Both the position numbers and the translations under genes were made by a program. The notes under the pieces were generated by a model. The model was given only the letters and a program-made list of their open reading frames with translations, had not been told where the DNA came from and made no database searches. Below, in pieces: positions 20,401 through 29,573 of a DNA stretch of 64,000 nt. The stretch is from Luidia sarsii (taxonomy: Eukaryota; Echinodermata; Asteroidea; Paxillosida; Luidiidae), in contig OX465121.1 in the NCBI GenBank assembly GCA_949987565.1, forward strand, positions 124,001 through 188,000, written 5' to 3'. How positions within the stretch are numbered: the stretch's first letter is position 1; each line of letters opens with the position of its first letter.

Positions 20401-23400
20401 GGGCAGGGGCAGGGGCAGGGGCAGGGGCAGGGGCAGGGGGCAGGGGCAGGGGCAGGGGCAGGGGCAGGGGCAGGGGGCAGGGGCAGGGGCAGGGGCAGGG
20501 GCAGGGGCAGGGTCAGGGTCAGGGGCAGGGGCAGGGGAAGGGGCAGGGGCAGGGGCAGGGGCAGAGGCAGGGGCAGGGGCAGGGGCAGGGGCAGGGGCAG
20601 GGGCAGGGGCAGGGGCAGGGGCAGGGGCAGGGGCAGGGGCAGGGGGCAGGGGCAGGGGCAGGGGCAGAGGCAGGGGCCGGGGCAGGGGCAGGGTCAGGGT
20701 CAGGGTCAGGGTCAGAGGCAGAGGCAGAGGCAGAGGCTGAGGCTGAGGCTGAGGCTTAGGCTTAGGCTTTGGCAAAGGCAGAGGTAGAGACGGAGACAGA
20801 TACAGAGGCAGGGTCAGGGGCAGAGGCAGAGGCTGAGGCGGAGGCGGAGGCGGAGGCAGAGGCAGAGGCAGAGGCAGAGGCAGAGGCAGCGGCAGAGGCA
20901 GAGGCAGAGGCACAGGCAGAGGCAGAGGCACAGGCAGAGGCACAGGCAGAGGCACAGGCAGAGGCACAGGCAGAGGCACAGGCAGAGGCATAGGCAGAGG
21001 CGTAGACGGAGGCAGAGACAAATACAGAGGCAGAGGCACGGTCAGAGGAAGGGGCAGAGGCAGAGGTAGAGGCCGAGGCAGATGACGGACCAGGAAAGAG
21101 TACTAACAGTTTTGCACCTTCCTTCCATTGCAGCCCGATGCTCTGCCGAAGTCACCCCGCTACCAGAGGGCCAGCTAACCTGGACGTCCGCCCGACCCTC
21201 CGACCTCGTGCCGTCCCTGGAGCAATGCTCAGTCTTCACAGAAAACGGTGAGCTTAGCCAAGAGGCCTGATGTCACTGAATGCCAAAGGTCCACGCTAAG
21301 CTGTCCCAAGCGTTGCATTTCCCGTGCGAATATAAGACATTGGACGTACAAGCTGTTGACTGTCTTATATGATTATGTGTAGGTCTATTAAACCTATGCG
21401 TGTGCCAACTTACAACACTGACGTATACAATGTGGTCTTGAGTTGCGTCTGACAACACCCGAAGTCATGGTGCTAGTCGAAATATTGACCACTGAACTGT
21501 ATGGATCATTGAGTCACCTTAGCAATTCTTATGGAGTATAAGGACTGAAGAATCCTATGCTATTTCATGAGAACAATACCACTGCACATTTTCATATCAT
21601 TTTGAGTAGTCGGTTATCGGTGACACCATGCAAAGTTCTCTTTTGTGAGTATGTGTGGTGCTGAAAAGAACCAGAGGAACTCGAAGGTTTCGAACAGTAG
21701 CCTCATACTCGTCTATTGTTCGTCTTCAAGGGACCTGCATACAATTTGTGTTTAAAGATCTTTCTCGTTCATGTCCTCGCTGGGTTCAGCTGGCAGTTTT
21801 CTCGCCCTGCGGGAATGCGTGACTGACGAGGAGCAAGGCGCCGTGTGGCTTGAGCCGAGACTAAACAACTGCGGTGACGTCAGGGAATCCGTCGGCCTGG
21901 ACGACCTTGCAGAGGTAATGAATATTCATGACATGAATACCGACCTGCACGATTATGAGCTGCGTTTAACCACGCCAAGTCATAGCATGTAGTCCCGTGC
22001 CCGTACTGGTAAACTTCATGTATGTATTTTTCTACCAAGGTTACGGTCGGTGAAGGAAACGTCTTAGAGGTGTCTCAAGCCGTCGTTAAGACCGTCTCCA
22101 ACATGTCGTCCGACCTGGCTGATAACCTGGAACCCGTTGCTAACATCCTACAAAATATCGTTGAAGCAAGGTCGCCATTAGTCGAGGTGAGATCAGCTTA
22201 TAATTACATCCATGGATCTCATGATTGAACCAGTGAATTTATGAATAGGTTTTGTTGCACAATGGTGAGATTGGTCTATTGCATGTGCAACGTCTTTGTC
22301 TATATCACAGGTCACCAAGGCAGTCGTGGAGACAGTGGACAGCGTCATGACGTCAGTCAGCCAGCACGACGCCCTCCACGACAGCGTGCCGGAGCGAGAA
22401 GAGGCGCCCTCTTTCGACAGGACGTCGTCCAGGATCTTGCAGTCCCTTGAGGCCCAGATCTCGCTGGTAGCCGCCGACGTGTCCGCCCTGGAGATCGAGC
22501 GGCCGGCTCTGGCCGTGTCGCTGGTGACCCTGCAGGCCGACCGGACGGGCGAGGAGACGCAGTTCCTGTCCGTCCTGAACGAGGACGACCCCGACTCGTC
22601 CACTCTGAAGACCGGGGATGTCCGGACCATACCAAAGGGAGAGAGGGGTGACAACACGGGGATGTTTTGGCCGATCGATACAGCTATTACCTTGCCTTCC
22701 AGTATCGGCAGAGATGTGCAGAATGTTATGGGATATGGTACGCTTTTTCATGTAAAAAAAACCCACCCCTTTTCACTAATATCTGCTGATTACTGCCTTA
22801 TCATCATGTACTTGTACTACAACCCGTGTTATCTCAATGTCAGCAAAGTATGCACTATGTTTCAGATCCATTCAAATCTATGACATATACTGCACAGTTG
22901 TGTCTCTGGGCGGTACACTTCAGCAAGATGCACCGGACTTGCATCGTCCCTGCACCCGTTGACTTTGAAGTCGGTGACATTTCGTATGAACCCCTTTACA
23001 AAATTAGTGGAAGGTTGTGCGTCGACGGTCAGAGTATACACTACTCGAAACGTTGAGTTACCGGCTCTCCTCAGAGCCACACTTCTTGAAAGAGAAGATA
23101 AACATGGTGTCACCGCAAACCTCCCACCTTCCACGCAAACCTTCAAGTCCTCTCTCGTTTCAAAATTGTTTCTTGCCTAGTCCTGTCGGTCTGTGGATTT
23201 GCTTGGATGGCTATACCTGTGAAGCTGGCAGTGTGCATATCTTCATTTCTATGGCCAACAGGATTCTTAGGTCTTGTTGGTGGTTTCATCTGGAACTTTC
23301 CCTTTCATTCTCTGTTGTACGCTTGGTGTATCATTCTGCCTCGTCAACGCTTTAGGTGTGTGGGGTTGTCTTGGGGCAACTCATAGTGTTTAACACTCCC

Positions 23401-26400
23401 AACATTACCTTCCAACATTAATAATAATAACATTTTATAACCCATTCTGTTACCATAGATATATCAAGGGCTCTGCGTGTGAGCTTCGTCCTTTACCAAA
23501 TGGACGACCTCTTCGTCTCCCGGAACGTAAGCGGCGCCCTCTCGGCATCCGGTAACGCCTCGGGCGAGCTCGCCACCTCCGGTCGGGTCATCTCGGCCAC
23601 CGTTGAGGGCGTGCAGCTGACGAACCTCAGCGAGCCAGTGGTGGTGGAGTTCACTCCGCACCAGGTGAGAGAACGCTGTTAAAGTATTGTACAGGGACAA
23701 CACGATGGATGGCACTGCGGATACACCGTACATCTTGACGCTACGGTTGAGTTCGGCCGCGCGAGTTCTCGGCGGAGAGGCGGTGTGTGATCCTGTTTAG
23801 AGTGCAGCGTTCTTGAGCCGTGTTCGTGTAGTTCGAGCGCGAGTATACAAGGTTGCCCGAACTCGACCTACGATAACTTCTCATACCGATATAATGACAA
23901 AGACCTCAGCAAACGGTGCAACTTTCTCGATTGGTGGCGCTCTTCGCTTATTAAATCGCAACACTATTAATCTTCCCTCCGAAGGAATGGAACGATACCG
24001 TCGGCTACGCCCGCTGTGTATTCTGGGATTTCCGTCTGCACAACGGTACCGGGGACTGGTCGTCGGATGGGTGCGTGTACGCTGGGTACGAGGACAACCG
24101 CATCGTCTGCCACTGCAATCACCTCACCAACTTCGCCGTGATCATGGTGGGTGTATATTCGCATATTTACGTCATAATTAAAAGAACGATTTGTTTTTCT
24201 TCAAAATAGAGTATCTTCTCAAAAACCGAAGACCCCCAAGAAGCTGTCCGGTTTTATTATTGTACTTTAAGAAACGGAAGACAGGAATGGAGACAACGTG
24301 GAAACCGGACACCAATCTGAGATCTGGAGGAGAGTCCAAGGCTCAGGGTTGTGACGTCAATTGACGCTAATCACAATAGTGCGCCCTCAAGAGTTTGTAA
24401 CGCGCTTGCCAATCACAATGTGCGGGATGTGTGGACGCAATGCACGTCTGAAAAGGCTCGACAGATTCCTGCGCTTCGTAATGGGGCAATGCGTTGCAAA
24501 CTCTTGAGGGCGCACTATCGTGAATCGCCCGCACGGCGCACACCGCCCTCAAGTGGCTGTTATTGGACATCTCACAGAAGTTCACAGTATCCGGCCAATT
24601 TGACCCAGTTAACGTGGACGCGTCCATGTCTGCTTGGGGCTTTTAGTCCAACGTATACCAACCCCTTTGTGTATACTAAATATATCAGCCACCTGATAGG
24701 CGCACACACAAGGGCAGTCGTGCAGTGCCCCCAGCTATGGCGGCTTCGGGAAGGATTCCGCGAATGGGTCTACTACGATGGGCAGTTTGTGCGATAGAAA
24801 CCGTGGCCGATCTAACGCCCTGCTTGTGTTTCTCCGACAACAGGGCATGAAGGACGACGAGCTGGCCCCGGCAGCCCAATTCGTCCTGGAATTCGTCAGC
24901 GTGGTTGGCTGCTCTCTGTCGATAGCGGGCGTCTCCCTCACCCTCTTCACGTTCGCAGTCTTCGGGTAAGTCGTTATAAGTTGCCCAATCCATGCAGTCA
25001 AACGTGCTAACTCCCCGCGTCATGGCCACCGATCGCACAAATGTTGACTAAACCAGTTTTCGCCCAGCCTACGATCTTGCCCTTTTTTAAAAGAAGGAAT
25101 TGTTAATTCCTATCACCAGCCTTCCCGAGTCCATCCCTATCTCCTTCTTTCCTTAGCCCTTAACTTGAGTGGCTTTATAACCTTGTTGTCGGCGAATGAA
25201 TTTTGCATACAAAACACAAACAAACAGCTCGTTTAGTCAACACTTTTTCGCAAAATTCCGCGGAGAGGCAATTATTCCTTTGTTAGCACAATGAATGTTT
25301 TTTCAAGGACGTTCTAGGTATCTGATAGAAAAAGGTATACGACCATCAGGAATATGAATGCCCTTTTCTAGATTTGTTTTGCGTAAATTGTCTGTTTGCG
25401 GAAAACTATGCCTTAAGAGGAACAGCGGCAGCCTACTATCATGCCCTTTTTAATAAGAGGATTATCAATTCCTATCCCCAGCCTTCCTGAGTTCCACCCC
25501 ATCTCCTTCTTTCCTTAAAGGCCCTATACAACATTGATCAAAGTCACAAGATTGCCACAGTTTGTGTGTTAAACCTTTAAACATTCCAAACAAGAAATCC
25601 TGCGAAGGTTTTAGCTCAAAATAATGGTAATCTGAGAAAGTAGAAAAAGGCAAAAAACTCGACTCTTTCTCGAGAAGCACAGTATCCCAGGCCGTCAGAT
25701 TTCAACATGAGGATTCTATCATGACTATCTACAAACTGTGCAAATTAGAAGGAAATCTGTGGGCATCGATGTTTTCCGATCTTCCCAGTGTTGTATTGGG
25801 CCTTTAACCCTTAACCTTGAGTGGCTTTATAGCCTTGTTTTGGGCGAATTGGCATAACAAAAGAAGAGGTTGAGACAGAACCACATTTCTCCGTAGTTAC
25901 AGTGTTACTACGGTTTTATATCGTCTAATGATCATCCCACATCGTTTTTCTTCTTGTTTATCCCTCCCGAGCAGAAATCTGCGAGCCACTCGCTCTCGTC
26001 AGATCCTGATGCACCTGTGCTTCTCGCTGCTCTGCCTCTACGTCGTCTTCCTCTCCGGCATTGACGCCGCTCGCCACCAGGCCGTCTGCACCTCCGTGGC
26101 CGTGGCCCTGCACTACTTCGCCCTGACCTCCCTCTTCTGGATGGGCGTGGAGGCGCACAACATGTACCAGCTCCTGGTCAAGGTCTTCAAGGGCCGCGCA
26201 TCCCGCTTCATGGTCAAGGCCTGCAGTTTCGCCTGGGGTGAGGCCCGGAAATGTGTTTCCCCTGCCCTCCTGTCCACCCACTCCCTCCCTTCACTTCCTC
26301 ATCTAACTCTTCCTACTCAGTGCAATTTCAATTTCAATTCATCCCAACATGTTGTTCCTGATATTGTCATGAAGAGAAGAACACAAAATAAGCAGCCATG

Positions 26401-28852
26401 AAGGAAATAATTGATTAACAATGAAACACTATCGCAAAAACAAAAATGAAGGAACTATAGGGGGCATATTCAAAAGACTGGGACTTGTAAAGGAATGCCC
26501 CTAACCAATCAATATAGGACAGAACAATCAAACAAGACTCCCTGTCTTCTACTTCCTACTCTTACTCTGCCCCGTTTCTTGTCTCCCTCCTCCCCCTCTC
26601 CTCCTCTGTTTCCTCTCCCTCCTCCTCTCCTTTTCCCTCCTCCTCTTCTGTTTCCTCTCACCCCCCTATCCCCCTCCTCTGCCCACTCTTCCTTCTCCCT
26701 CCCCTACTCATTCTACTCATTCTACTCCTTCTCGTCCTCCACGTCCCCCTCCATCTCTCTCCTTCTCCTCCCCTCCTCCTCGTCCTCCTTCTCCTTCTTC
26801 TCCCCCTCCTCCTCGTCCTCCTTCTCCTCCCCTTCTCATCCTCCTTCTCTTTTCCCTCACCCTTCTCCTCCTCCTTCTTCTCCTTTCCCTTCAAATCTCC
26901 TTCTCCTCGTCCTCGTCCTCGTCCTCCTTCTCTATCTCCTCCTTATCCTCCCCCTCCTTCTCCTTCCCCTTCTCCTTCTCCTCCTCCTCGTCCTCGTCCT
27001 CCCCTTCTTTCTCCTCATTCTCCTCCTCCTCCTTCTCCTCCTCGTCGTCCTCGTCCTTCTTCTCCTCCTTCTCATTCCCCTTCTCCTTCTCCTCGTCCTC
27101 GTCCTCGTCCTCCTTCTCTTTCTCCTCATTCCCCTCCTCCTCCTTCTCCTCCCCCTTCTCCTTCTCCTCCTCCTCGTCCTCGTCCTCCTTCTCTTTCTCC
27201 CCATTCCCCTCCTCCTCCTTCTCCTCCCCCTTCTCCTTCTCCTCCTCCTCGTCCTCGTTCTCCTCCTCGTCCTCGTCCTCCTTTTCCTCGTCCTGGTCTT
27301 ACAATTGGTCTTAATTCTTTCCCTTCTCGTTTCAGGAGTTCCGCTGGTCATAGTCGCCGTGTCCTTTGGCATCACCTACGCACTCGGGGTCTATCGTCAC
27401 CAAGACTTGTGAGTCCTTAGTCCTTCCTTGAATGTTTCAAAACGCCCGTCAATAATTATTGTGGCTATTCTCATCGGTTTTTCATTCAAAATGCAGTCAG
27501 CAGTTTCTGTTAAACCTGTCCGCGGAACTTCAGGGATCACATATTAAGTGGATGCAGTTTTAGAACTTCTTTTCATATCGCCATGAATCACGCCCCTGTT
27601 TCACCAGGGGCCAATTTCACAGAGCTGTTCCATGTTCCATGAGTAAAGAAGAGTCGTCTGTGTATTTCAAGTTAAGAGCAACTGACATCACATTGAGGTG
27701 TTTTTTGTAATCCTGTTTACTCAAGGAAGACTATTCGTGCTTAGCTGATTAACACGCTTAAAGGCTCAATACAACATTAGTAAAGGTCAAAAGATTGCCA
27801 CATTTTTTGGTGTTAAACCATTAAACATCCCCAAAAAGCAATCCTGCGAAGGTTTTAGCTCAAATGGTGACCTGAGAAAGTAGAAAAAGTAAAAAAAAAA
27901 CAAAAAAACCTCACGGTTTTTGCACCATTCTGTAGTGAAAGAAGTAGACTTGCGAGTAATACTATTTTTCAATGTTTGACTGAAGATTTCTAGGGAAGTA
28001 AAGTATCCCATACCGTAAGATTTCAATATGATCATTCTATCGTGACCATCTACAAACTGTGTAAATTAGAAGGAAATCTTTGGACATCGATGTTTTCCGA
28101 TTTCCCAATGTTGTTTTGGGCCTTTAAAGTGGCTCCGTGAATTTGGGCCCTGATGGAGTTTTCCTGTTCTGCTCTGCCGTCCTTGCAGTTGCTTTCTGGC
28201 GGTCGGTCCGGCCCTGTACTACGGCCTCCTCCTCCCCGTGGGCCTGCTCCTCCTCCACAACCTGGTCGTCTTCGTCCTGGTCGTCCGCAGCCTCGTCAAG
28301 AACGACAACGCCGGCCGCGTGCGCAGCAAGCAGCAGACCCGGACGGAGCGCCTGACCGGCCGCCTCCAGAACGCCGTCTGCATGTCGGTGCTGCTCGGGC
28401 TGAGCTGGGCCTTCGGCTTCCTCTCGCTGACCCTGGGTGGCTTCGTCCACCAGCTCCTCTTCTGCCTGGCCAACTCGGCCCAGGGCCTCCTGGTCTTCGT
28501 CCTCTTCTGCGCCCGCTCGGCCGACGTGCGCAAGGCCTGGCGCGCCGCCCTGCCCATCGAGTGCAACCTCCGCGGCCAGACCTACACCATCCAGGAGCGG
28601 GCACGCCGCAGCGTCTTCGCCGTGGACGCCTGGCAGGGCCCGGCCGCCAAGCTCGCCGAGTGCGACGGCCCGGGCCTGGACGTCTACATGTTCACCAGCT
28701 GGTCCGGCGACGGCAGCAGCAAGTGGGATGACAGCAAGTACGTCTCCTACACCTCGCAGCTGTCGCAGGTCAGCAACAGCGCCCTCAGGCGCTACAGCAT
28801 ATACAGCTCCGAGAACGGCACCATGGGAAAGAGAAAGCTGACGCTGACTTGA
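8382..28852 (+). CDS. Adhesion G protein-coupled receptor with sushi, Ig and four HYR domains (whole gene, 19 exons)
   Basis: Predicted surface receptor of 1299 residues. Exons: 8382-8460, 14414-14629, 14845-15005, 15465-15618, 16793-16905, 17360-17486, 18194-18439, 18797-19048, 20073-20321, 21134-21247, 21790-21914, 22040-22186, 22311-22737, 23459-23664, 23985-24146, 24844-24965, 25975-26237, 27336-27408, 28189-28852. All introns are GT-AG, every junction keeps phase, and the sum (3900 nt) is an exact multiple of three ending in TGA. Domain order: signal peptide 1-26, sushi 27-98, Ig 99-203, HYR 204-532, HormR 533-612, GAIN 613-872, GPS 873-926, 7TM 927-1170 or so, cytosolic tail to 1299. 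Self-cleavage is expected at L919|T920, exposing the tethered agonist TNFAVIM. Most ectodomain modules are bounded by phase-1 introns, which fits exon shuffling. No ligand or vertebrate orthologue can be assigned. Confidence 0.93.
8844..8945. repeat. Hairpin element of about 100 bp (CAATGAGG...CCTCATTG)
   Basis: A near-perfect inverted repeat: GAATGTAATTCAATGAGG with TTTGCCCTGCTCGACGT, a short loop, then the complement. The same TTTGCCCTGCTCGACGTGAT end closes the SINE-like copies at 59605 and 61680, so this is a dimerised tail of that family. It lies in intron 1 of the adhesion GPCR. Confidence 0.75.
9150..9245. mobile_element. Element family H, inverted pair with the best-preserved hammerhead-like core
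   Basis: The left arm read on the minus strand gives CTGATGA (9184-9178), GGTCC, a TTCTA loop, GGATC and GAAA (9161-9158). The right arm, TTCCTGCTAGGATCGAAACC (9213-9232), is on the plus strand. See the findings for the ribozyme interpretation. Confidence 0.65.
9615..10140 (-). pseudogene. Decayed non-LTR retrotransposon, C-terminal part of reverse transcriptase ORF
   Basis: On the minus strand broken frames show the usual tail of LINE reverse transcriptases. [11 protein letters not shown] leads to a stop-interrupted YGCEALAI segment, then [19 protein letters not shown], then YFGHITR, and [17 protein letters not shown] with a final EWRRF. Several in-frame stops show it is dead. It lies in intron 1 of the adhesion GPCR in antisense orientation. 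Confidence 0.75.
10432..10745. repeat. Tandem repeat, 94-bp unit, about 3.4 copies
   Basis: Units begin GTTGCTCTTTTGTGAGTGAG at 10432, 10526, 10620 and 10714, exactly 94 bp apart. Each unit contains GGTTTACAGTGACACCAT, which resembles the terminal repeat of MITE family T. Confidence 0.95.
10746..11838. other. Intron 1 of the adhesion GPCR: unique sequence and a family S copy
   Basis: No exon with consistent phase is seen. Around 11430-11595 there is an old copy of MITE family S (GGCATCTAGAAGCAAGC and GACGAAGTCTGAGCCCGAGC). Confidence 0.5.
11839..12150. mobile_element. Dispersed inverted-repeat element family C
   Basis: It starts GGGCCCAATTTCATAGAGCC with GCTTAAGC and ends with CTGAAGCGGCGCTATGAAG, an imperfect complement. 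Pieces occur at 4945-5000, 14350-14385 and 27603-27740. It is noncoding. Confidence 0.65.
12484..12856. repeat. Pentamer array (TTCAA)n
   Basis: About 370 bp of TTCAA units, pure at first and then with CTCAA, ATCAA and TTTAA variants. It lies in intron 1 of the adhesion GPCR. Asn/Gln-rich frames within it come from the repeat. Confidence 0.98.
12857..14413. other. End of adhesion GPCR intron 1, nothing recognised
   Basis: AT-rich sequence without a recognisable exon or long repeat, apart from a short family C fragment near 14350. Confidence 0.45.
14414..14629 (+). CDS. Adhesion GPCR exon 2: sushi (CCP) domain
   Basis: Phase-1 to phase-1 exon of 72 codons. It has four cysteines in the CCP pattern (NCPLPAP ... 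KAQC ... QRC ... PPLC), a [10 protein letters not shown] strand and the typical [10 protein letters not shown] ending. It is a complete module in one exon, bounded by ACACCACAG and A|GTGAGT. Confidence 0.92.
14845..15618 (+). CDS. Adhesion GPCR exons 3-4: immunoglobulin-like domain
   Basis: Exons 14845-15005 and 15465-15618 are joined by a phase-0 intron. The first gives [11 protein letters not shown] (first Ig cysteine). The second gives [17 protein letters not shown], the D-x-G-x-Y/F-x-C signature around the second cysteine, and ends with LRVIV. About 105 residues, a single Ig-like fold. The intron carries an AGAGGGCGCT tandem repeat. Confidence 0.85.
15040..15260 (+). repeat. Degenerate 10-13-bp repeat rich in TAGAGGGCGCT
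   Basis: About 18 units of CTAGAGGGCG, CTGTAGAGGG and related forms lie within the Ig-domain intron. GAGGGCGC cores also recur singly elsewhere, for example at 11757, 31425 and 41006. Confidence 0.9.
15845..16325 (-). mobile_element. tRNA-derived SINE, family A, copy 3, split by a nested insertion
   Basis: The tRNA-like part (15850-15920) and its flanking segment run to GTCAACT at 15957. The remainder (AGTCTTTGCCGGGGTGGGGGC) resumes at about 16282. In copies 1 and 4 these parts are contiguous (GTCAACTAGTC), so the intervening DNA was inserted. Confidence 0.85.
15958..16281 (+). mobile_element. LINE 3' end inserted in the family A SINE
   Basis: About 324 bp end in ATGAAATAAATAAATAAA, a LINE-style 3' tail. 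AACT is present at both junctions, consistent with a short target-site duplication. No coding sequence remains, so it would be a strongly 5'-truncated copy. Confidence 0.7.
16793..17486 (+). CDS. Adhesion GPCR exons 5-6: HYR domain 1
   Basis: Exons 16793-16905 and 17360-17486 are joined in phase 0. The first carries the HYR opening [11 protein letters not shown] and ANVTWQEP. The second carries [11 protein letters not shown] and closes with [11 protein letters not shown] (hyalin repeat) modules are Ig-like adhesion domains. This is the only one of the four that is split by an intron. Confidence 0.88.
17530..18170 (+). repeat. Purine-rich array (GGAGGTTGA)n, grading into GGATGA
   Basis: About 640 bp of 9-bp GGAGGTTGA units with GGTGA and GGATGA variants fill most of the intron between HYR1 and HYR2, ending 24 bp before the HYR2 exon. 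Confidence 0.95.
18194..18439 (+). CDS. Adhesion GPCR exon 7: HYR domain 2
   Basis: A single phase 1-1 exon of 82 codons. It has [16 protein letters not shown], a [20 protein letters not shown] strand pair and the ending FCNFTATVV. It is a complete HYR module preceded by a T-rich acceptor (CCTTAG). Confidence 0.92.
18545..18720. mobile_element. Two degenerate element family H fragments
   Basis: CCCAACCTTTTGATCCGAGC at 18553 and GCCCTGACGTTTCGATCATA at 18670 are diverged arms of family H within the HYR2-HYR3 intron. Confidence 0.55.
18797..19048 (+). CDS. Adhesion GPCR exon 8: HYR domain 3
   Basis: A phase 1-1 exon of 84 codons. It has [23 protein letters not shown], a [15 protein letters not shown] strand pair and FQVTVL. 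It is more acidic than its neighbours and lacks the usual FPVG turn (GDRFVYSD instead). Confidence 0.9.
19130..19305. mobile_element. MITE family S, old copy
   Basis: AGGCATCTAGAACCAAGCG, ACCTTCAAATTGGGCC and GACGAAACCTGAGCCCGAGC match the copies at 11430, 44225 and 49545. Confidence 0.55.
19361..19736. repeat. Dispersed repeat R1, about 370 bp, copy 1
   Basis: It aligns end to end with 43875-44236: AACACTAAATAGAGCTCCCA, GTTCTTGTAGCTATAC, GGATTTTGGGATGGACCCCT and AGGTTGTCTTAAGCTTCACT occur in the same order in both, with scattered differences. It is noncoding and of unknown class. Confidence 0.85.
19862..20014. mobile_element. MITE family J copy (CGATTCAC...GCGCCCTCAAGAG)
   Basis: GCGATTCACTATAGTGCGCC with CTCAAGAGTTTG forms one end; a related inverted end closes it. 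Copies occur at 24367-24530 and 40137-40255. It lies just before the HYR4 exon. Confidence 0.7.
20073..20321 (+). CDS. Adhesion GPCR exon 9: HYR domain 4
   Basis: A phase 1-1 exon of 83 codons. It has [46 protein letters not shown] and the ending CVFHVTVK. It is the most canonical HYR of the set ([16 protein letters not shown]). The donor G|GTAAGG is immediately followed by a G-rich array. Confidence 0.92.
20322..21085 (+). repeat. G-rich hexamer array (GGGGCA)n, then (GAGGCA)n
   Basis: It begins at the donor of the HYR4 exon and fills the intron nearly to the next exon. The first 400 bp are GGGGCA units with occasional GGGGGCA slips, then GGGTCA, GAGGCA and GAGGCT units. The Ala/Gly and Gln/Gly frames in it are artefacts of the hexamer. 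Confidence 0.97.
21134..21914 (+). CDS. Adhesion GPCR exons 10-11: hormone-receptor-like (HormR) domain
   Basis: Exons 21134-21247 and 21790-21914 are joined in phase 1. The four-cysteine HormR pattern is visible: [16 protein letters not shown] ... LEQCSVF, then [18 protein letters not shown] ... NNCGD. This module commonly precedes GAIN in adhesion GPCRs. The second exon runs on in phase 0 into the first GAIN helices. Confidence 0.82.
22040..23664 (+). CDS. Adhesion GPCR exons 12-14: GAIN domain
   Basis: Exons 22040-22186, 22311-22737 and 23459-23664. The first two give the helical subdomain A ([20 protein letters not shown] and similar amphipathic repeats). The third gives the subdomain B strands, [25 protein letters not shown] and EPVVVEFT, which normally lead straight into GPS. 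The intron before the third exon carries a MITE family T copy at 23005-23130. Confidence 0.88.
23005..23130. mobile_element. MITE family T copy in the GAIN intron
   Basis: It starts AGTGGAAGGTTGTGC and ends GGTGTCACCGCAAACCTCCC, with the family core ACTACTCGAAACGTTGAG between. Confidence 0.75.
23985..24146 (+). CDS. Adhesion GPCR exon 15: GPS autoproteolysis motif
   Basis: A phase 0-0 exon of 54 codons. It has RCVFWDFRL, a [11 protein letters not shown] turn and the cleavage motif [13 protein letters not shown]. All four GPS cysteines, the conserved Trp residues and HL|T are intact, so self-cleavage between L919 and T920 is expected. TNFAVIM continues as the tethered agonist into the first TM exon. 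Confidence 0.96.
24367..24530. mobile_element. MITE family J, complete copy
   Basis: AGTGCGCCCTCAAGAGTTTG and the complement CAAACTCTTGAGGGCGCACT form inverted ends. It lies in the intron between GPS and TM1. Confidence 0.8.
24844..28852 (+). CDS. Adhesion GPCR exons 16-19: seven-helix domain and cytosolic tail
   Basis: Exons 24844-24965 (TM1, [19 protein letters not shown]), 25975-26237 (TM2, TM3 and the start of TM4; [20 protein letters not shown] is a class B2 signature), 27336-27408 (rest of TM4) and 28189-28852 (TM5-TM7 and tail). TM6 contains [12 protein letters not shown]7 contains [15 protein letters not shown]. The roughly 130-residue tail is Ser/Tyr-rich near its end and stops at TGA 28850-28852. 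Intron phases 2, 1 and 2 link the four exons. Confidence 0.95.
25515..25807. mobile_element. Inverted-repeat element family K, copy 1 (TTAA ends)
   Basis: TTAAAGGCCCTATACAACAT opens and TTGTATTGGGCCTTTAA closes the copy. The interior has TTGTGTGTTAAACC, ATCCTGCGAAGGTTTTAGC and ACATCGATGTTTTCCGATC, shared with copies at 27758, 48711 and 58198. It lies in an adhesion GPCR intron. Confidence 0.85.
26540..27320 (+). repeat. Polypyrimidine array (CTCCTC/CTTCTCCTC)n
   Basis: About 780 bp of almost pure C/T with CTCCTCGTCCTCGTCCT and CTTCTCCTTC sub-blocks. It ends about 15 bp before the acceptor of the TM4 exon at 27336, on the sense strand of the gene. Confidence 0.97.
27603..27740. repeat. Element family C fragment
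   Basis: GGGGCCAATTTCACAGAGC and a following stretch match the family C copy at 11839-12000. Confidence 0.55.
27758..28127. mobile_element. Inverted-repeat element family K, copy 2
   Basis: TTAAAGGCTCAATACAACAT to TTGTTTTGGGCCTTTAA. It ends 61 bp before the last adhesion GPCR exon, so it contributes sequence close to that acceptor. Confidence 0.85.
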
Positions 28853-29567
28853 ACCGTCGAGAGTGCAGCAGTGTGTTAGTGTTTATCAGAATATCAGAGT
28901 CAAAGCGAGGCTCTAATTCAAAGCGAGACAGGGAAAACAATAGCCCGGTGCTAAGAATGATGATAACTGAAAACCTGCCATTTTGCAAAGTGTAGATAAT
29001 AATTACATTTTCTATACGGGAGTAGTCTGGTGCCCAGGCGTGTTTCCGTTAAAACTAACGGGATATTTTCACCGGTACACAAAAAGAGGATTTTTAGGGG
29101 AGGTTCTCGTGTTTCTCAGATTAGACTGGTCCCTGCGACGTAAACCCAAAAGCCTCTTCTTTTATATTAGGCCGCCAAGGTGGACTAGACGAACATGGCA
29201 TGGGTTCGCGGCCAAAGTCAAGAGTGTGTTGTGTCTATCTTCGGGCCTGTATAAAGGAACCGGTTGGGGTCAGCGTCCGTTTTGTGTATTATCTCGTTGA
29301 GGGCGCCCTTTCATCACCTTTGCTGTTTATTTCGAAAATGTAGAAATTCCCTACATAAAATGTCGTTTGAATTCCATGCGTCTTAACAATCTAGGAAACA
29401 GTATAGTGTTTAACCCCATGTGTGCTGGCATATTTCGCCCCATGGAAATACTTTCGGGAATTTCGGAGTCCCCCCATTGATCTAAGAATTAACGCAATGT
29501 CCGATGAACTTAACATTGGCGCGCTGATATAATTATTTGCATGCGCTGAATCCGATTGCATGATTAT

Positions 29568-29573
29568 AATAAA
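29568..29573 (+). promoter_or_regulatory. Candidate polyadenylation signal AATAAA for the adhesion GPCR
   Basis: A canonical AATAAA about 715 bp after the stop codon, in an AT-rich stretch. Confidence 0.35.

Noticed and set aside
20009..21039. Ala/Gly-, Gln/Gly- and Pro/Leu-rich long frames
   Set aside because: They are caused by the GGGGCA/GAGGCA hexamer. Only the first part (to 20321) is a true exon, ended by a GTAAGG donor.
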